From contig CAIXIJ010000045.1 of assembly GCA_903919455.1 (NCBI GenBank), positions 1-64,000 of the forward strand: a DNA stretch of 64,000 nt. Reading direction: 5' to 3'. Positions 16,650 to 29,800 of this stretch are shown here, piece after piece (position 1 is the first letter of the stretch; the number at the start of each line of letters is the position of its first letter). The notes under the pieces were generated by a model that did not search any database, was not told the origin of the DNA, and worked only from the letters and a program-made list of their open reading frames with translations. Both the position numbers and the translations under genes were made by a program. This stretch comes from an uncultured Acidimicrobiaceae bacterium (lineage in GTDB: Bacteria > Actinomycetota > Acidimicrobiia > Acidimicrobiales > Ilumatobacteraceae).

Positions 16650-17498
16650 TCAGCGGCTCAGATCTCGGTGGCTGGTGCGCACGGCGAAGCCGCGATCGCG
16701 CAGGCGGCGAGCCATCTCTTCCACCACAGCAACACTGCGGTGCCGACCACCGGTGCAACCGATGGCCATCGTGAGATAGCTCTTCCCCTCGGCCTCGTAC
16801 GCGGGCAGCAACCCCGCCATGAGCCCCTCGAACCGATCCAGAAAGTCGCTCGCCTGTGCGCGCTCAAGCACGAAGTCGCGTACTGTCGGGTCGTGCCCCG
16901 TGAGCGGACGCAGCGCTTCATCCCAGTGCGGGTTCGGCAGGAAGCGCACGTCCATCACGATGTCGGCGTCGATGGGCAGGCCGTGCTTGTAGCCAAAACT
17001 CTCCACCGCAATCTGCAGGCGGTTGCTCTCGCTGTCATCGTCGAAGGCCAGCACCAGCTTGGCCTTCAATTGGTGCACGTTCAGTTCTGTGGTGTCGATC
17101 ACCAGATCGGCAGCGGCCTTCACCGGCTCCAGCAGATGCCGCTCGAGTTGAATGGCCTCCACCAACCCACTGGCCTCGCTGTCGAGGGGGTGCTTGCGGC
17201 GCGTGGCGTCGTATCGCTTCACCAACGCCGTGTCGGACGCGTCGAGGAACAGCATCCGCACGCGATGCCCGGCCGCACGCAGGGCCGACACCTTGGGCAA
17301 TAGCTCCACGTGCTGGCGCCCGGCCACCAATGCCAGCCGATCGATGTCGCTGCCGGGCATGCTTACGAGGTCCACGATGGTGTCCACCAGCGAGGTGGGC
17401 AAGTTGTCGATGACATACCAGCCGAGGTCTTCCAACACCGCGGCCGCGCCCGAGCGACCTGCCCCGGACATACCGGTGATGAGGAGGATGTCGGCCAT
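16650..17498 (-). CDS. rapZ: RapZ/YvcJ-family nucleotide-binding protein
   Basis: 282 residues. The N-terminal P-loop GMSGAGRSGAAAVLEDLGW has the Arg-for-Lys form common in actinobacterial members; FLDASDTALVKRYDATRR is the second conserved block. The C-terminal half ends in MAIGCTGGRHRSVAVVEEMA, the RapZ C-domain signature. The enteric homologue is an RNA adaptor controlling GlmS, but the actinobacterial role is less clear (nucleotide binding, cell-envelope linked). It lies between gap and a methyltransferase and has lost its usual yvcK/whiA neighbours. Confidence 0.92.
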   Translation of the reverse strand: MADILLITGMSGAGRSGAAAVLEDLGWYVIDNLPTSLVDTIVDLVSMPGSDIDRLALVAGRQHVELLPKVSALRAAGHRVRMLFLDASDTALVKRYDATRRKHPLDSEASGLVEAIQLERHLLEPVKAAADLVIDTTELNVHQLKAKLVLAFDDDSESNRLQIAVESFGYKHGLPIDADIVMDVRFLPNPHWDEALRPLTGHDPTVRDFVLERAQASDFLDRFEGLMAGLLPAYEAEGKSYLTMAIGCTGGRHRSVAVVEEMARRLRDRGFAVRTSHRDLSR

Positions 17499-17516
17499 CG
17501 CTCGAACTGTAGGCGG

Positions 17517-18233
17517 CTACACCTTGCGAGTGCGCAGATAGAGCAACCGCGGAATCGTGCTGGCGGCCATGTACTCCTCCGCCTTGGCGAGGAAACCGGC
17601 CGGCGGAGCAGGCTCCTCCATGCGCTCGAGCAGCAGTCCGTTCGCTGAGAGCGCGTTGACGTAACGGCTGAGGGGGCGATGGATGAACGGAATGAAGACG
17701 TCCTTCTCCACCTCCTCGATGGTCTCGTTCTCCACGAGGTACTCACCGATGCGCCAGTACTGCTCGGGCGGGTCGAGGAACTGGTCGTCGATCCATCCGC
17801 TGTTCGGCGTCTGCAGCAATGGGTGATTCAGGAAGAAGCAGAAGCGACCACCGGGCTGCAGTACTCGGGCCACTTCGGCGATGGCATCGTCGACATCACG
17901 AATGTGCTCGAACACCAGACACGCCACCACGGCATCGAACGACTGGTCGGCGAACGGCAGAGCGGCCGCGCCAGCACGCGCCACCGTGGTGCCGCGCTCG
18001 CCCGCAACGTTGACGCAGTTCCAGGTTGGGTCGATACCGATCACCTGGGCACCCAGCCTGGCTGCCAGACGGCTGACCTGACCATCGCCGCAACCCACGT
18101 CGAGCACGCGTTGGCGCCCGTCGAGCTCGCGGGCAGCCAACGGAAGGATCTGCTCCTCGTACTCCGGGTCGGCCCCGTCGGTGAATCCGTCGATCCACCA
18201 CTTTGCATGCGTTTCCCAGAGTGAGTCGCTCAT
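17517..18233 (-). CDS. SAM-dependent methyltransferase (class I)
   Basis: 238 residues from the ATG at 18233. Rossmann-like methyltransferase with motif I VLDVGCGDGQVSRLAA (about residues 45-60), an acidic residue after strand 2 (VIGIDPTW), motif IV FDAVVACLVFEHIRDVDDAI and motif VI VLQPGGRFCFFLNHPL. It resembles Methyltransf_11 proteins that act on small molecules or quinones. Nothing in the sequence fixes the substrate. It is divergent from the cupin gene; the 36-base gap must hold promoters for both. Confidence 0.85.
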   Translation of the reverse strand: MSDSLWETHAKWWIDGFTDGADPEYEEQILPLAARELDGRQRVLDVGCGDGQVSRLAARLGAQVIGIDPTWNCVNVAGERGTTVARAGAAALPFADQSFDAVVACLVFEHIRDVDDAIAEVARVLQPGGRFCFFLNHPLLQTPNSGWIDDQFLDPPEQYWRIGEYLVENETIEEVEKDVFIPFIHRPLSRYVNALSANGLLLERMEEPAPPAGFLAKAEEYMAASTIPRLLYLRTRKV

Positions 18234-18269
18234 TCCGCCAATGGTAAGGGCAGCGCGTAGAGTCGCCGC

Positions 18270-18629
18270 ATGACGATCAGCTTCCGTGCCCTCGAAATCC
18301 CCACCTCCGACCTCGCTGAGAAGCCGCTGGGCCAGCCGTCGGCCGAGCCGCTCGAGGGCGCCGAGATCCTCACCCGCGCCAAGGTGTTCCTCGATATCGA
18401 GAAGATCACCTCGGGCACCTGGGAGTGCGAGCCGGGTGCGTCGCGGTGGGAGTTCACCACCCGCGGCGAAGTGATCTACGTGCTGAAGGGCCGCATGACC
18501 GTGCACGAAGACGGCGGCGAGCCGGTGGAACTCACCGAGGGTTCCAGCTGCATCTTTCCCATCGGCTGGAAGGGCGTGTGGACCGTACACGAGACGCTCC
18601 GCAAGGTCTTCGTGGTCTACCGCCCGTGA
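18270..18629 (+). CDS. Cupin-domain protein (EutQ/DUF861-like)
   Basis: 119 residues forming one compact cupin barrel: TSGTWECEPGASRWEF, EVIYVLKGRMTVHEDGG and SSCIFPIGWKGVWTVHE. These match the Cupin_3 (DUF861) family, whose members bind a small ligand or metal. The usual metal-binding His positions are partly replaced (WEF, EVIYVLKG), as is normal in this family. Its TGA overlaps the GTG of the following LLM gene, so the two are translationally coupled and may act on the same compound. Confidence 0.85.
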   Translation: MTISFRALEIPTSDLAEKPLGQPSAEPLEGAEILTRAKVFLDIEKITSGTWECEPGASRWEFTTRGEVIYVLKGRMTVHEDGGEPVELTEGSSCIFPIGWKGVWTVHETLRKVFVVYRP

Positions 18630-19516
18630 AGTTCTCGGCCTGGCCCACCAACGACCGCACGTGGGACGAGACGCTCGCTGTCGCACGCTGGACGGAATCG
18701 GCCGGTCTCCACGGCTTCTGGTACCAGGATCACCTCATGCCGTTCCGACCCGACGGCACGTCCGACCCAGGTGACGCACTCGAGTGCTTCACCGTGCTCA
18801 CCGCCGTCGGCGCGCTGGTGCCTCGCGTGCGGCTGGTGTCGATGGTCTCTCCCGTCACCATCCATCACCCGGTGCTGTTGGCGAAGCGCGCCATCACCGC
18901 CGACCACGTGTCGGGCGGTCGAGTGGTACTGGGCCTCGGCGCAGGCTGGCAGGAGAACGAACACCGGGCCTACGGGTTCGAACTTGCTGCGCCCGGCCCG
19001 CGGGTGGATCGGTTCGAGGAAGCCATCCAGGTGGTGCGCTCGTTGCGCGACCATGAGCGCACGACGTTCGAGGGCACGTATTACTCGCTGCACGATGCAC
19101 CGTGCGCGCCAAAGGCTGTTGGCTCACTCCCGCTGCTGGTGGGCACCGGCAGCCCGCGCATGTTGCGGCTCACAGCCCGGTTCGCCGAAGAGTGGAACAC
19201 CTGGGGCGACCCTACGGAGGTGGCGCGACGCACCGATCTGTTCCTGGCCGCATGCGACGCCGTCCACCGCGACCCGGCCACCGTGCACCGCTCGGCTCAG
19301 GCACTGGTGTTCATCGGCGACACGACGCCCGAGTTCATGACCGGTCGATCCATCGCCGGCAGCGACCAGCAACTCATCGAGCAGTTGAACCGCTACGTAG
19401 AACTCGGTGTCGACGAGTTCGCCATCCCCGACTGGAACTTCGGCGCGTCACCCGCGGAGCGGGCCGAGCACTACGCGCATCTGCACGCCAACGTGCTGCC
19501 CCACGTCGGCTCGTAA
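18626..19516 (+). CDS. LLM-class F420-dependent oxidoreductase
   Basis: 296 residues from a GTG at 18626 that overlaps the cupin stop (GTGA). Luciferase-like TIM barrel: opening KFSAWPTNDRTWDET, SAGLHGFWYQDHLMPF, VRLVSMVSPVTIHHPVLLAK and the family hallmark HVSGGRVVLGLGAGWQENEH, which fits the F420-binding subgroup. LPLLVGTGSPRMLRLTARF is the second conserved block. The substrate is unknown. A longer frame upstream runs through the cupin gene and is rejected. Confidence 0.9.
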   Translation: MKFSAWPTNDRTWDETLAVARWTESAGLHGFWYQDHLMPFRPDGTSDPGDALECFTVLTAVGALVPRVRLVSMVSPVTIHHPVLLAKRAITADHVSGGRVVLGLGAGWQENEHRAYGFELAAPGPRVDRFEEAIQVVRSLRDHERTTFEGTYYSLHDAPCAPKAVGSLPLLVGTGSPRMLRLTARFAEEWNTWGDPTEVARRTDLFLAACDAVHRDPATVHRSAQALVFIGDTTPEFMTGRSIAGSDQQLIEQLNRYVELGVDEFAIPDWNFGASPAERAEHYAHLHANVLPHVGS

Positions 19517-19519
19517 GCG

Positions 19520-20695
19520 TTACGCACACCACGAGCGAACGATGCCGTCGAGCATCGTCTGCAACTCGCGCAGGCTCTGCTCGGTGACCCATTCGAGGTG
19601 TTCGTGCAACCCTTCGCCAGTTGGGCCCAGCACGACCGCCGGCGTGCCAGCCGCCTCGTGGAGCGCAGCGTCGGTCCAGTACGGGGCGTTCTTCGCCGGG
19701 CCGGGCACGACGTCGAGTACGGCGCGCAGGAATGGGTGGTCCTCGGCCAACGACATCGCCCGTCGGTGCAGGGTGACACCAACATCCACCGCGCACTCCC
19801 CCGCAGCACCACGAATGGCGTCGATGGCCGCAGCGATCTGATCGTCTTCGTCGGGCGCCACGGTGCGCAGTTCGGCCAGCAGCGTGCACCGATCGGGCAC
19901 GGTGGCTGGCGAACCTTCGCTGCGCACTGCGTTGGCCACCACGATGGGGCGACTGGTCACGTCGCCGCGCGCCATCCAGGTGTCGTCGAGCGCGCGCACG
20001 GCCAGCGTGGCTCGAGCCGCTGCCTCTACGGCGTTGACACCACGATCCGGTCGCGAGGTGTGCGACGGCACCCCCGTGAAGTCGGCACGCACCATCGCCC
20101 AGCCGCGATGGCTGCGGATCACCGTGAGGTCGGTGGGCTCGAGCACCACGGCTGCATCAGCTCGCCACTCGCGTACGAGCGCCTCGGTGCCCACACTGCC
20201 CATTTCCTCGTCGGCCACTGCGGCCACGATGACATCGCCGGCCAACTCGCCCTCGCCTATCGACGCCGCGACCAGTAGCGCAGCGGCCAGTCCGCCCTTG
20301 GTGTCGAGCACGCCGCGCCCATGGAGACGCCCGCCTTCGCGATACACCCGCATGGTTGACTCGCCCGTGGAACCAACGGTGTCCATGTGCCCGTTCAGCA
20401 GCAACGACCTGCCAGCACCTCCCGAGCTCGCGCCACTCCCCCGTCGCACCGCCACCACATTCGGACGGCCCGGCGCAGCCTCGGTGTGGTGCACCTCCAA
20501 CCCGCGCGCCGCGCACCAGTGCGCCACGAACGCCGCCACCTCACCTTCCCCGGGCGCACCGGGGATCAGGTCGGGGTTCACCGAGTTGATCGCCGCCAAC
20601 GCCGCAGTCAGCCCCACCACGTCGTCCAGGTCATTGAGGTCATTCACGTCATTGAGGTCATTGAGGTCATTGAGGTCATTCACGTCATTGCTCAT
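19520..20695 (-). CDS. M20-family metallopeptidase (ArgE/DapE-like) with repeat-encoded N-terminus
   Basis: 391 residues from the ATG at 20695. Zn-dependent amidohydrolase/peptidase: LLLNGHMDTVG (first metal His and Asp), GRGVLDTKGGLAAALLVA (bridging Asp), AVADEEMGSVG (catalytic Glu and metal Glu) and a C-terminal LGPTGEGLHEHLEWV (last metal His). The dimerisation domain (about residues 190-290) is intact. Residues 3-26 are a low-complexity stretch of NDV/NDL triplets encoded by 9-bp tandem repeats, absent from typical family members. An alternative is that translation starts beyond the repeat, at a GTG after it. Substrate is not assignable between acetylornithine, succinyl-diaminopimelate and peptide types. 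Confidence 0.88.
   Translation of the reverse strand: MSNDVNDLNDLNDLNDVNDLNDLDDVVGLTAALAAINSVNPDLIPGAPGEGEVAAFVAHWCAARGLEVHHTEAAPGRPNVVAVRRGSGASSGGAGRSLLLNGHMDTVGSTGESTMRVYREGGRLHGRGVLDTKGGLAAALLVAASIGEGELAGDVIVAAVADEEMGSVGTEALVREWRADAAVVLEPTDLTVIRSHRGWAMVRADFTGVPSHTSRPDRGVNAVEAAARATLAVRALDDTWMARGDVTSRPIVVANAVRSEGSPATVPDRCTLLAELRTVAPDEDDQIAAAIDAIRGAAGECAVDVGVTLHRRAMSLAEDHPFLRAVLDVVPGPAKNAPYWTDAALHEAAGTPAVVLGPTGEGLHEHLEWVTEQSLRELQTMLDGIVRSWCA
20618..20689 (-). repeat. 9-bp tandem repeat array, 8 units, inside the M20 peptidase gene
   Basis: Eight contiguous 9-bp units with consensus AATGACCTC on the minus strand encode (N-D-L/V)n; the unit farthest from the start codon is GACGACGTG. The unit length is a multiple of three, so copy-number change would lengthen or shorten the protein without a frameshift. 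The array begins 6 bases after the A of the start codon. Confidence 0.9.
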
Positions 20696-20807
20696 GCCAG
20701 CCACCCTACGAAGGCTGCGCCACCCCAAACGATCCCCGATTCGTCAACCGCCGGTTGACGTGGCGTCAACTCCCACTTGTCAGATCGGAGATCGATGAGG
20801 GGTCGAT

Positions 20808-21221
<414 letters not shown>

Positions 21222-23127
21222 AACCTGTCGAAGATGGCTTGAGCGACGGCGTCGGGGAGGAACGACAGTTCCTGCAGGTCGGCGAGTGATGCCTTCTTCA
21301 CGGCGTTCACGCCACCCATCACCTGCACCAGCTTCTTCTTGCGTGCTTCGCCCAGACCGGGAATGCCATCGAGGGAACTGGCCGTCATCCGTTTGCCGCG
21401 CAACTCGCGGTGAAAGGTGTTCGCGAAGCGGTGGGCTTCGTCGCGGATTCGCTGCAACATGAACAGGCCGTCACTGCCACGGGGCACCTCCACCGGTTCG
21501 CTGCGGCCCGGGAGGTAGACCTCTTCGAACCGCTTGGCGAGTGAGGCGATGGGAATCTCGTCCTGAAGGCCGAGCGCTCGCACCACCCGCTCGGCTACCG
21601 CGAGTTGGCCCTTGCCACCATCGACCAGCAGCAACTGCGGCGGGTAGGCGAACTTCTTGATCCGGCTGCGACCGCCGCGAGTGGATGAGTCGGCCAGTTC
21701 ATCGTCGAGCGGTTGGTCGCGCTCGTTCAGGTAGGCCTGCAGGCGTCGGGTGAGCACCTCTTCCATAGCGGCGTAATCGTCGTTGCCAGGGACGTCCTTC
21801 ACCTTGAACCGTCGGTACTCGCGTTTGTTGGGCAGACCGTCCTCCAACACCACCATGCTGCCCACATAGTCGGTGCCCTGAAGGTGCGCCATGTCGTAAC
21901 ACTCGATGCGCAGCGGCGCCTCGGGTAGGCCCAGCAGGTCTTGCAGTTCGGTGAGCGCGCGGCTGCGGGCGTTGTGGTCGCCCGCCCGGCGAAGGCGATG
22001 GCGAATGAATTCCTCCGACGCGTTGCGGGTGACCGTTTCGTGCAGGTCGCGCTTGTCGCCCCGCTGCGGCACGCGGATCTGCACGCGGCTGCCGCGCAAA
22101 TGCGTGAGCCACTCCTCGTAGGTGGGTGAGTCGTCGGGTTCCACCGGCACGAGCACCTGTTTGGGCACACCGGCCGGCGGTTCGTCGCCGTAGATCTCTT
22201 CCAGGATGCGGTCGACCAGACCGCCCGGCGAGAGTTCCTCCACCTTGTCGAGGATGAAACCCTTGCGGCCCACCACACGGCCCTTGCGAACGAAGAACAC
22301 CTGCACCGCTGCTTCGAGCTCGTCGTCGGCGATGCCGATCACATCGATGTCTTCGCTGCGATCACCCACCATCTGCTGCTTCTCGATGGCCTTGCGCACG
22401 GCGAGCAATCGGTCACGCATCCGGGCAGCGCGTTCGTACTCCAGAGCCTTCGCAGCGCTGGCCATCTCCTGCTCGAGGCGACGGACAATCTCGTCGGTGT
22501 CGCCATCGAGGAAGTCGCACAGTTCCTGCACCAACTGGCGATACGGCATCTCATCGATCTCACCGACGCAGGGCGCGCTGCACTTCTCGATGTGGAACAG
22601 CAGACACGGACGCCCGAGCCGCTGGTGCTCGTTGAACTTGCCCGGACTGCAGGTGCGAATCGGGAAGCTGCGCAGGAGCAGATCCAGCGTGTCTCGGATG
22701 GCATACGCATGCGGGTAAGGGCCGAAGTAGCGGGTGCCCTTGCGCTTGCGGCCGCGCATCACCACGGCCCGAGGAAACTGTTCATCCTCGGTGACCGCAA
22801 GGAACGGGTAGCTCTTATCGTCGCGAAGCCGAACGTTGAAGCGCGGCCGGTGCTGCTTGATGAGGCTGTACTCCAGCATCAAGGCTTCCACCTCGTTGCG
22901 AACCTCGATCCACTCCACCGACACTGCGGTGGACACCATCTGCGCCGTGCGCGGATGCAGATTGCGCGGGTCCTGGAAGTAGTTGCTCAGCCGCTGGCGC
23001 AGGTTGCCGGCTTTACCCACATAGATGACGCGCCCGTCGCGATCCTTGAACTGGTACGAACCAGGGGTCTCCGGGATCGTGCCGGTGGGAGGGCGGGCAA
23101 CCACGTGCCCAGGATAGGGTTGGGCTC

Positions 23128-23985
23128 GTGCCAGGTCGCTACCAGTTCTCCATTCCCGAGCGTCAGAGCCGAGATGGCTGGTTCCGCATCGGCAGCCTCG
23201 ACATCACCACCACGGCCTTCCTTGTGCTCGCTGGGGTGGTGTCCATGTTCTGGTACGCCATCGACAAGGCCTCGTTGAGCAGCCTCATCTTCACCGGGCA
23301 GGCGGTGCGAAGTGGCGATCTGTGGCGGGTGTTCACCTGGCCGCTCGTCACCACGCCGAACATCTTCTCGGCTATCACCCTGGCGTTCTTCTGGTTCGTG
23401 GGCCATCGCGTGGAGGATCAGGTGGGCCGCAAACGCTTCACCATCCTCATCGCTGCCATGACCGTCATCCCCGCCGTGCTGGTCACCTTGGTGCAACTCG
23501 ACCCCGACAAGGGTGTCTACGGCCTGAACCTTCTGGCGCTGGCGTTGCTGGTGGTGTTCGCCCTCGACAACCCCAATGCCACCTCGTTCTTCGGCATTCC
23601 CATCTGGGTGTTTGCCGCCGTCTATGTGGGCATCATGATCCTGCAGTACATCGGCGACGGCATGTACGAAAGCCTCGTGATGGGCATCGGCGTCATCTTC
23701 ATCGCACTCGGCGGCGCTCGCCAATACGGCATGCTGAGCGACCTCGAGTTCATCCCTCGTGTTGGCGGCGGTGCGCCCAAGAAGAAGGCGGCACGCCCGG
23801 CCAAGGGTTCTTCCTCGGGCTCGGGCAGCGTGGTCACCGGCCCATGGGCAGCACCGCATTCGGCCATCGAAGAACTGGAGCTGAACCAGTTGCTCGACAA
23901 GATCAATGCGTCGGGTATGGCTTCGCTGAGCAAGACCGAGAAGGCTCGCCTCAACGAGTTGAGTAAGAAGCTCCGCGGTAGCTGA
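23128..23985 (+). CDS. Catalytically inactive rhomboid-family membrane protein
   Basis: 285 residues with six predicted membrane helices. Family features: SGDLWRVFTWPLVT after helix 1 and FFWFVGHRVEDQVGRKRF in the helix 2-3 region. The C-terminus carries LNQLLDKINASGMASLSKTE, the short domain common at the end of bacterial rhomboid-like proteins. The nucleophile motif GxSG in helix 4 is GVYG here (Y131), and no helix-6 His appears in the matching GIGVIFIALGG stretch. It is therefore a pseudoprotease, more likely to bind or route membrane proteins than to cut them. A Lys/Ser/Gly linker (about residues 214-232) joins the parts. GTG start. The 3' end overlaps the MFS gene by 35 bases. Confidence 0.85.
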   Translation: MPGRYQFSIPERQSRDGWFRIGSLDITTTAFLVLAGVVSMFWYAIDKASLSSLIFTGQAVRSGDLWRVFTWPLVTTPNIFSAITLAFFWFVGHRVEDQVGRKRFTILIAAMTVIPAVLVTLVQLDPDKGVYGLNLLALALLVVFALDNPNATSFFGIPIWVFAAVYVGIMILQYIGDGMYESLVMGIGVIFIALGGARQYGMLSDLEFIPRVGGGAPKKKAARPAKGSSSGSGSVVTGPWAAPHSAIEELELNQLLDKINASGMASLSKTEKARLNELSKKLRGS

Positions 23986-25182
23986 ACGCCACTACCAGCA
24001 GCACGCCCGCCAGCAGGGTGGCCGCATCGGCAAGTAGGTGGAAACCCCATGCCTGCTTGATGAAACCGGAAGCGAACGCAGCAAGACCGCCACAGAAGCT
24101 CATCGTGAGGTCGGCCGTTCCCTGCACCTCGACACGACTGTCGGGCGGCACGGAGCCGGTGAGCATGCTGGACCCGGCAATGAGGCCGATGTTCCACCCG
24201 ATGCCCAGCAGGAACAGCCCGGCGAAGATGAGCGCCGGCACGTAGCCGGCCAGGGTGGACACGACCGTGCCCAGACCCAGCACCACCGCACCCACCATCA
24301 CTGCCCGAACCTGGCCGATACGCGTGACGAACCGGCCCACGAAGGGGGCGAACGCGTACATACCGGCGATGTGCAATGCGATGACATATGCCGACAGGTC
24401 GGCATTGCCGTGATCCTTCATGTGCGACGGCGTCATGGTCATCACCGCCACCATTGCGGTCTGTGACGCCACCATCGCTGCGAGGCCCAGGGGCGCCAGC
24501 GTGCTGTTCCGAATCACTGCGGCGGAGATCCGGACCTGCTGCGATGGCCGAACGCGTTCAGCATGCGGGTCGAGTTGACCGTTCACTTCCAGCGGGTCGG
24601 GACGCAACGACCTACTGATGATGGTGAGTGATACGAGCAGAAAGAGCGAAGCGAAGAGGAATGGCCCGATGAACTCGTCGAGCCCGATCGCCACACCGAC
24701 ACGCTTCTCCAGAGGCGCGAGGATGGGGCCGAAGATGGCACCCAGCGTGCCCACTACCACCACGCTGGCGATGGCTTTCGCTCGATCGTGTTCCGTAGCG
24801 AGATCCGCAGCCACATACCGACCCTGCAAGGTGGCTGCCTGAGCGCCGCCGAAGCAGAGCATGCCCAACAGGAACAGCGGGAAGGCACGCAACTGCCCGC
24901 CGAGTGCGGCGACAAGCGCCCCGATTGCTCCGAGCCCGAACGCGAACATCAGCCCTGGGCGACGACCATTCCGACGCATAAAGGCCGACAGCGGCACAGC
25001 AAGGAATGCCGAACCGAAGGTGAAGGCCGCTGCGCCCGAGCCAGCAAACCGGTCGCTGCCATGCAATAGGTCGCGCGCCAACAACGCACCGACTGCCACC
25101 ACGCCGGCAACAGCGGCCTGGCCGGGCACCTGCGCGAAACGCAGCGTGCGCAACGTGCGACGCTGAACGTCGGCGAACGGAT

Positions 25183-25186
<4 letters not shown>
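23951..25186 (-). CDS. MFS transporter
   Basis: 411 residues with about twelve membrane segments. Loop 2-3 has [20 protein letters not shown], a form of the major-facilitator G.xxR.GRR motif, and the middle loop has [19 protein letters not shown]. The GTG start overlaps the uvrA stop (GTGA), so expression is likely coupled to uvrA. The substrate is unknown; drug or metabolite efflux is the commonest role of such proteins, but nothing here specifies it. Confidence 0.88.
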
Positions 25187-28041
<2,855 letters not shown>

Positions 28042-28059
28042 GGAGGCGAGGCTAGCAAA

Positions 28060-28073
28060 CGAACAGACGTTCC
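28060..28073. promoter_or_regulatory. SOS (LexA) box between uvrA and the EAL-domain gene
   Basis: CGAACagacGTTCC matches the Gram-positive/actinobacterial LexA consensus CGAAC-N4-GTTCG in 13 of 14 pattern-defining positions (final base C in place of G). It lies 19 bases from the uvrA start and 37 bases from the start of the divergent GGDEF/EAL gene, so LexA could repress both. Confidence 0.8.
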
Positions 28074-28110
28074 CCTTCAGGGGGTCTGCCAGGGTGCCGA
28101 TGAAGGTTGC

Positions 28111-29751
28111 ATGGCGAACGGTTGGGGCAACGAGACGAACTTTTCACGTACATCCCTCGGCGTGATGGAGCACCTCTCGGCCACTTCCGGCCTGCCCACC
28201 TGGGTACTGACACGCACGAACGCCGGCATCAGCCAAGCCCTCGCCGTGGCGGATCCGAGCGGCGCCCTTCGTCTTCACCAGGCCGTGTCGAAGGACATCG
28301 GCGACGGCGCGGGGTGCCGCCTCGTGGTGCCGGTGATGCAAGCCGACGGCCAACTGTTCGGAGAACTGGTGGGGTTTGGCACCACTCCACTCCCCCAGTC
28401 CGAACTGGAGAGCCTGCGCACCGCCGCGGATGCGCTTGCCACCGTGCTGGGCGCGCTGGCCGGCAGCGAACGCACCCTCGCCGTGGAGCGCCGAGCCGCG
28501 GATCGGCGGGCGCCGGAGACCGACGAGTCCATGGCCGACCCGCTCACCGGTCTCGCCACACGGCAGGCGTGGGAACAGCGGCTTCGGCATGACGAGCACT
28601 TCTGCGCCGAGTTTGGCGAGAACGCAGCGGCGTTGGTGGTGGAGATGGACGACCTCAAACGCAACAACGAGCTACACGGCCACTCCGCCGGCGACGAGCA
28701 GCTTCGGCTCGCTGGTGCACTGGTCCGCGAGGTGCTCGGCGACGAGCACTACGGCGCCCGCATCAGCGGCGACCGCATCGGCGTGCTGATGGTGGGCGTA
28801 CACGATCACGAGATCTCCGAGGTCGAACGACAACTGCGTCAGCGGTTTGCCTCGTCCGATATCTCGATGGCGTTGGGCGTCGGCGTGCGCCACCCCGACA
28901 CCGGGCTGGACGGGTCGATTCTCGAAGCCGAGGCAATGCTGGAACAGACGCACCAGACCCGCACCGCGCCCATGACCGATGCTTCCGAGGCAGCAGTGGT
29001 GCTGGAAGCCATCGAACTCGGCGCCATCAAGGCGTACTTCCAGCCCATCGTGGAACTCCGCACCGGCGCCGTGGTGGCCATCGAGGCGCTGGCCCGATGG
29101 CAGACGCGCGACGGCGTGCGCGAACCCGACCAGTTCCTGCGGTCGGTGCAGCAGGCGGGGCTGCTCGGCGCATTGTTCGACCGCATCCTCGACGACGGAC
29201 TCGCCCACCTGGCCGAGTTCCGCCACATCGTCCCCAACCTGCAGCTGGCAGTGAACTTCGAGTTCGACGCCAAGCCCGACCACAGTCTGTTCGCCACCGT
29301 CACCGAACTGCTGGCCAAACACCGGGTGCCGGCAGCTGCGCTCTCGATCGAGCTCAGCGAACGCCAGAGCTTCGACCTCCCCACCTCTGTCCGCAAAGAG
29401 TTGGTGAACGTGGCCGAACTCGGCGTGCACTTGGTGCTCGACGACTTCGGTACCGGCTTCGCATCGCTGGACACGCTCACCTCGTTGCCCGTCAGCGGCG
29501 TGAAGCTCGACCGGCGGTTCACGGGCCAGGTGGTGAACGGCGACCGCGAACCCGTGGTGGTGAAGGCCATGGTCGCGATGGCGGCCGAGGCCGGCCTGAC
29601 GGTGATCGCCGAAGGCATCGAGACCCAACTCCAATGTGACCGACTGGTGCGTATGGGTTGCCGACTCGGGCAGGGCTATCTCTTCGCATTGCCGCAGCCA
29701 GCCGACAGCCTCGGCACGGTGCTCTCGGCGCCGTTGGTCACCACGTTCTGA
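28111..29751 (+). CDS. Cyclic-di-GMP phosphodiesterase: GAF-like region, degenerate GGDEF, intact EAL
   Basis: 546 residues from the ATG at 28111, with GAAGG 5 bases upstream. A GAF-like N-terminal sensor region (residues 15-120) is followed by a GGDEF domain (about 140-285) whose active-site loop is SGDRI (219-223) in place of GG[DE]EF, so cyclase activity is unlikely. The EAL domain (about 295-540) keeps the catalytic set: EAL (325-327), AVNFEF, the Glu in [14 protein letters not shown] (D444, D445), VKLDRRF (K465), AEGIET (E501) and GQGYLF. Predicted activity is c-di-GMP hydrolysis, with the GGDEF part possibly sensing GTP. Placement behind an SOS box could link it to DNA damage. The frame is open far upstream only as a shadow of uvrA. 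Confidence 0.92.
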   Translation: MANGWGNETNFSRTSLGVMEHLSATSGLPTWVLTRTNAGISQALAVADPSGALRLHQAVSKDIGDGAGCRLVVPVMQADGQLFGELVGFGTTPLPQSELESLRTAADALATVLGALAGSERTLAVERRAADRRAPETDESMADPLTGLATRQAWEQRLRHDEHFCAEFGENAAALVVEMDDLKRNNELHGHSAGDEQLRLAGALVREVLGDEHYGARISGDRIGVLMVGVHDHEISEVERQLRQRFASSDISMALGVGVRHPDTGLDGSILEAEAMLEQTHQTRTAPMTDASEAAVVLEAIELGAIKAYFQPIVELRTGAVVAIEALARWQTRDGVREPDQFLRSVQQAGLLGALFDRILDDGLAHLAEFRHIVPNLQLAVNFEFDAKPDHSLFATVTELLAKHRVPAAALSIELSERQSFDLPTSVRKELVNVAELGVHLVLDDFGTGFASLDTLTSLPVSGVKLDRRFTGQVVNGDREPVVVKAMVAMAAEAGLTVIAEGIETQLQCDRLVRMGCRLGQGYLFALPQPADSLGTVLSAPLVTTF

Positions 29752-29800
29752 CTCGCCTTCGGCTGACCTCGATCGGTTTCTGGGCAGTACTGTCCGCTGG

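Noticed and set aside
20618-20689. CRISPR array
   Set aside because: Units are 9 bp, contiguous and in frame with a protein; there are no spacers or cas genes.
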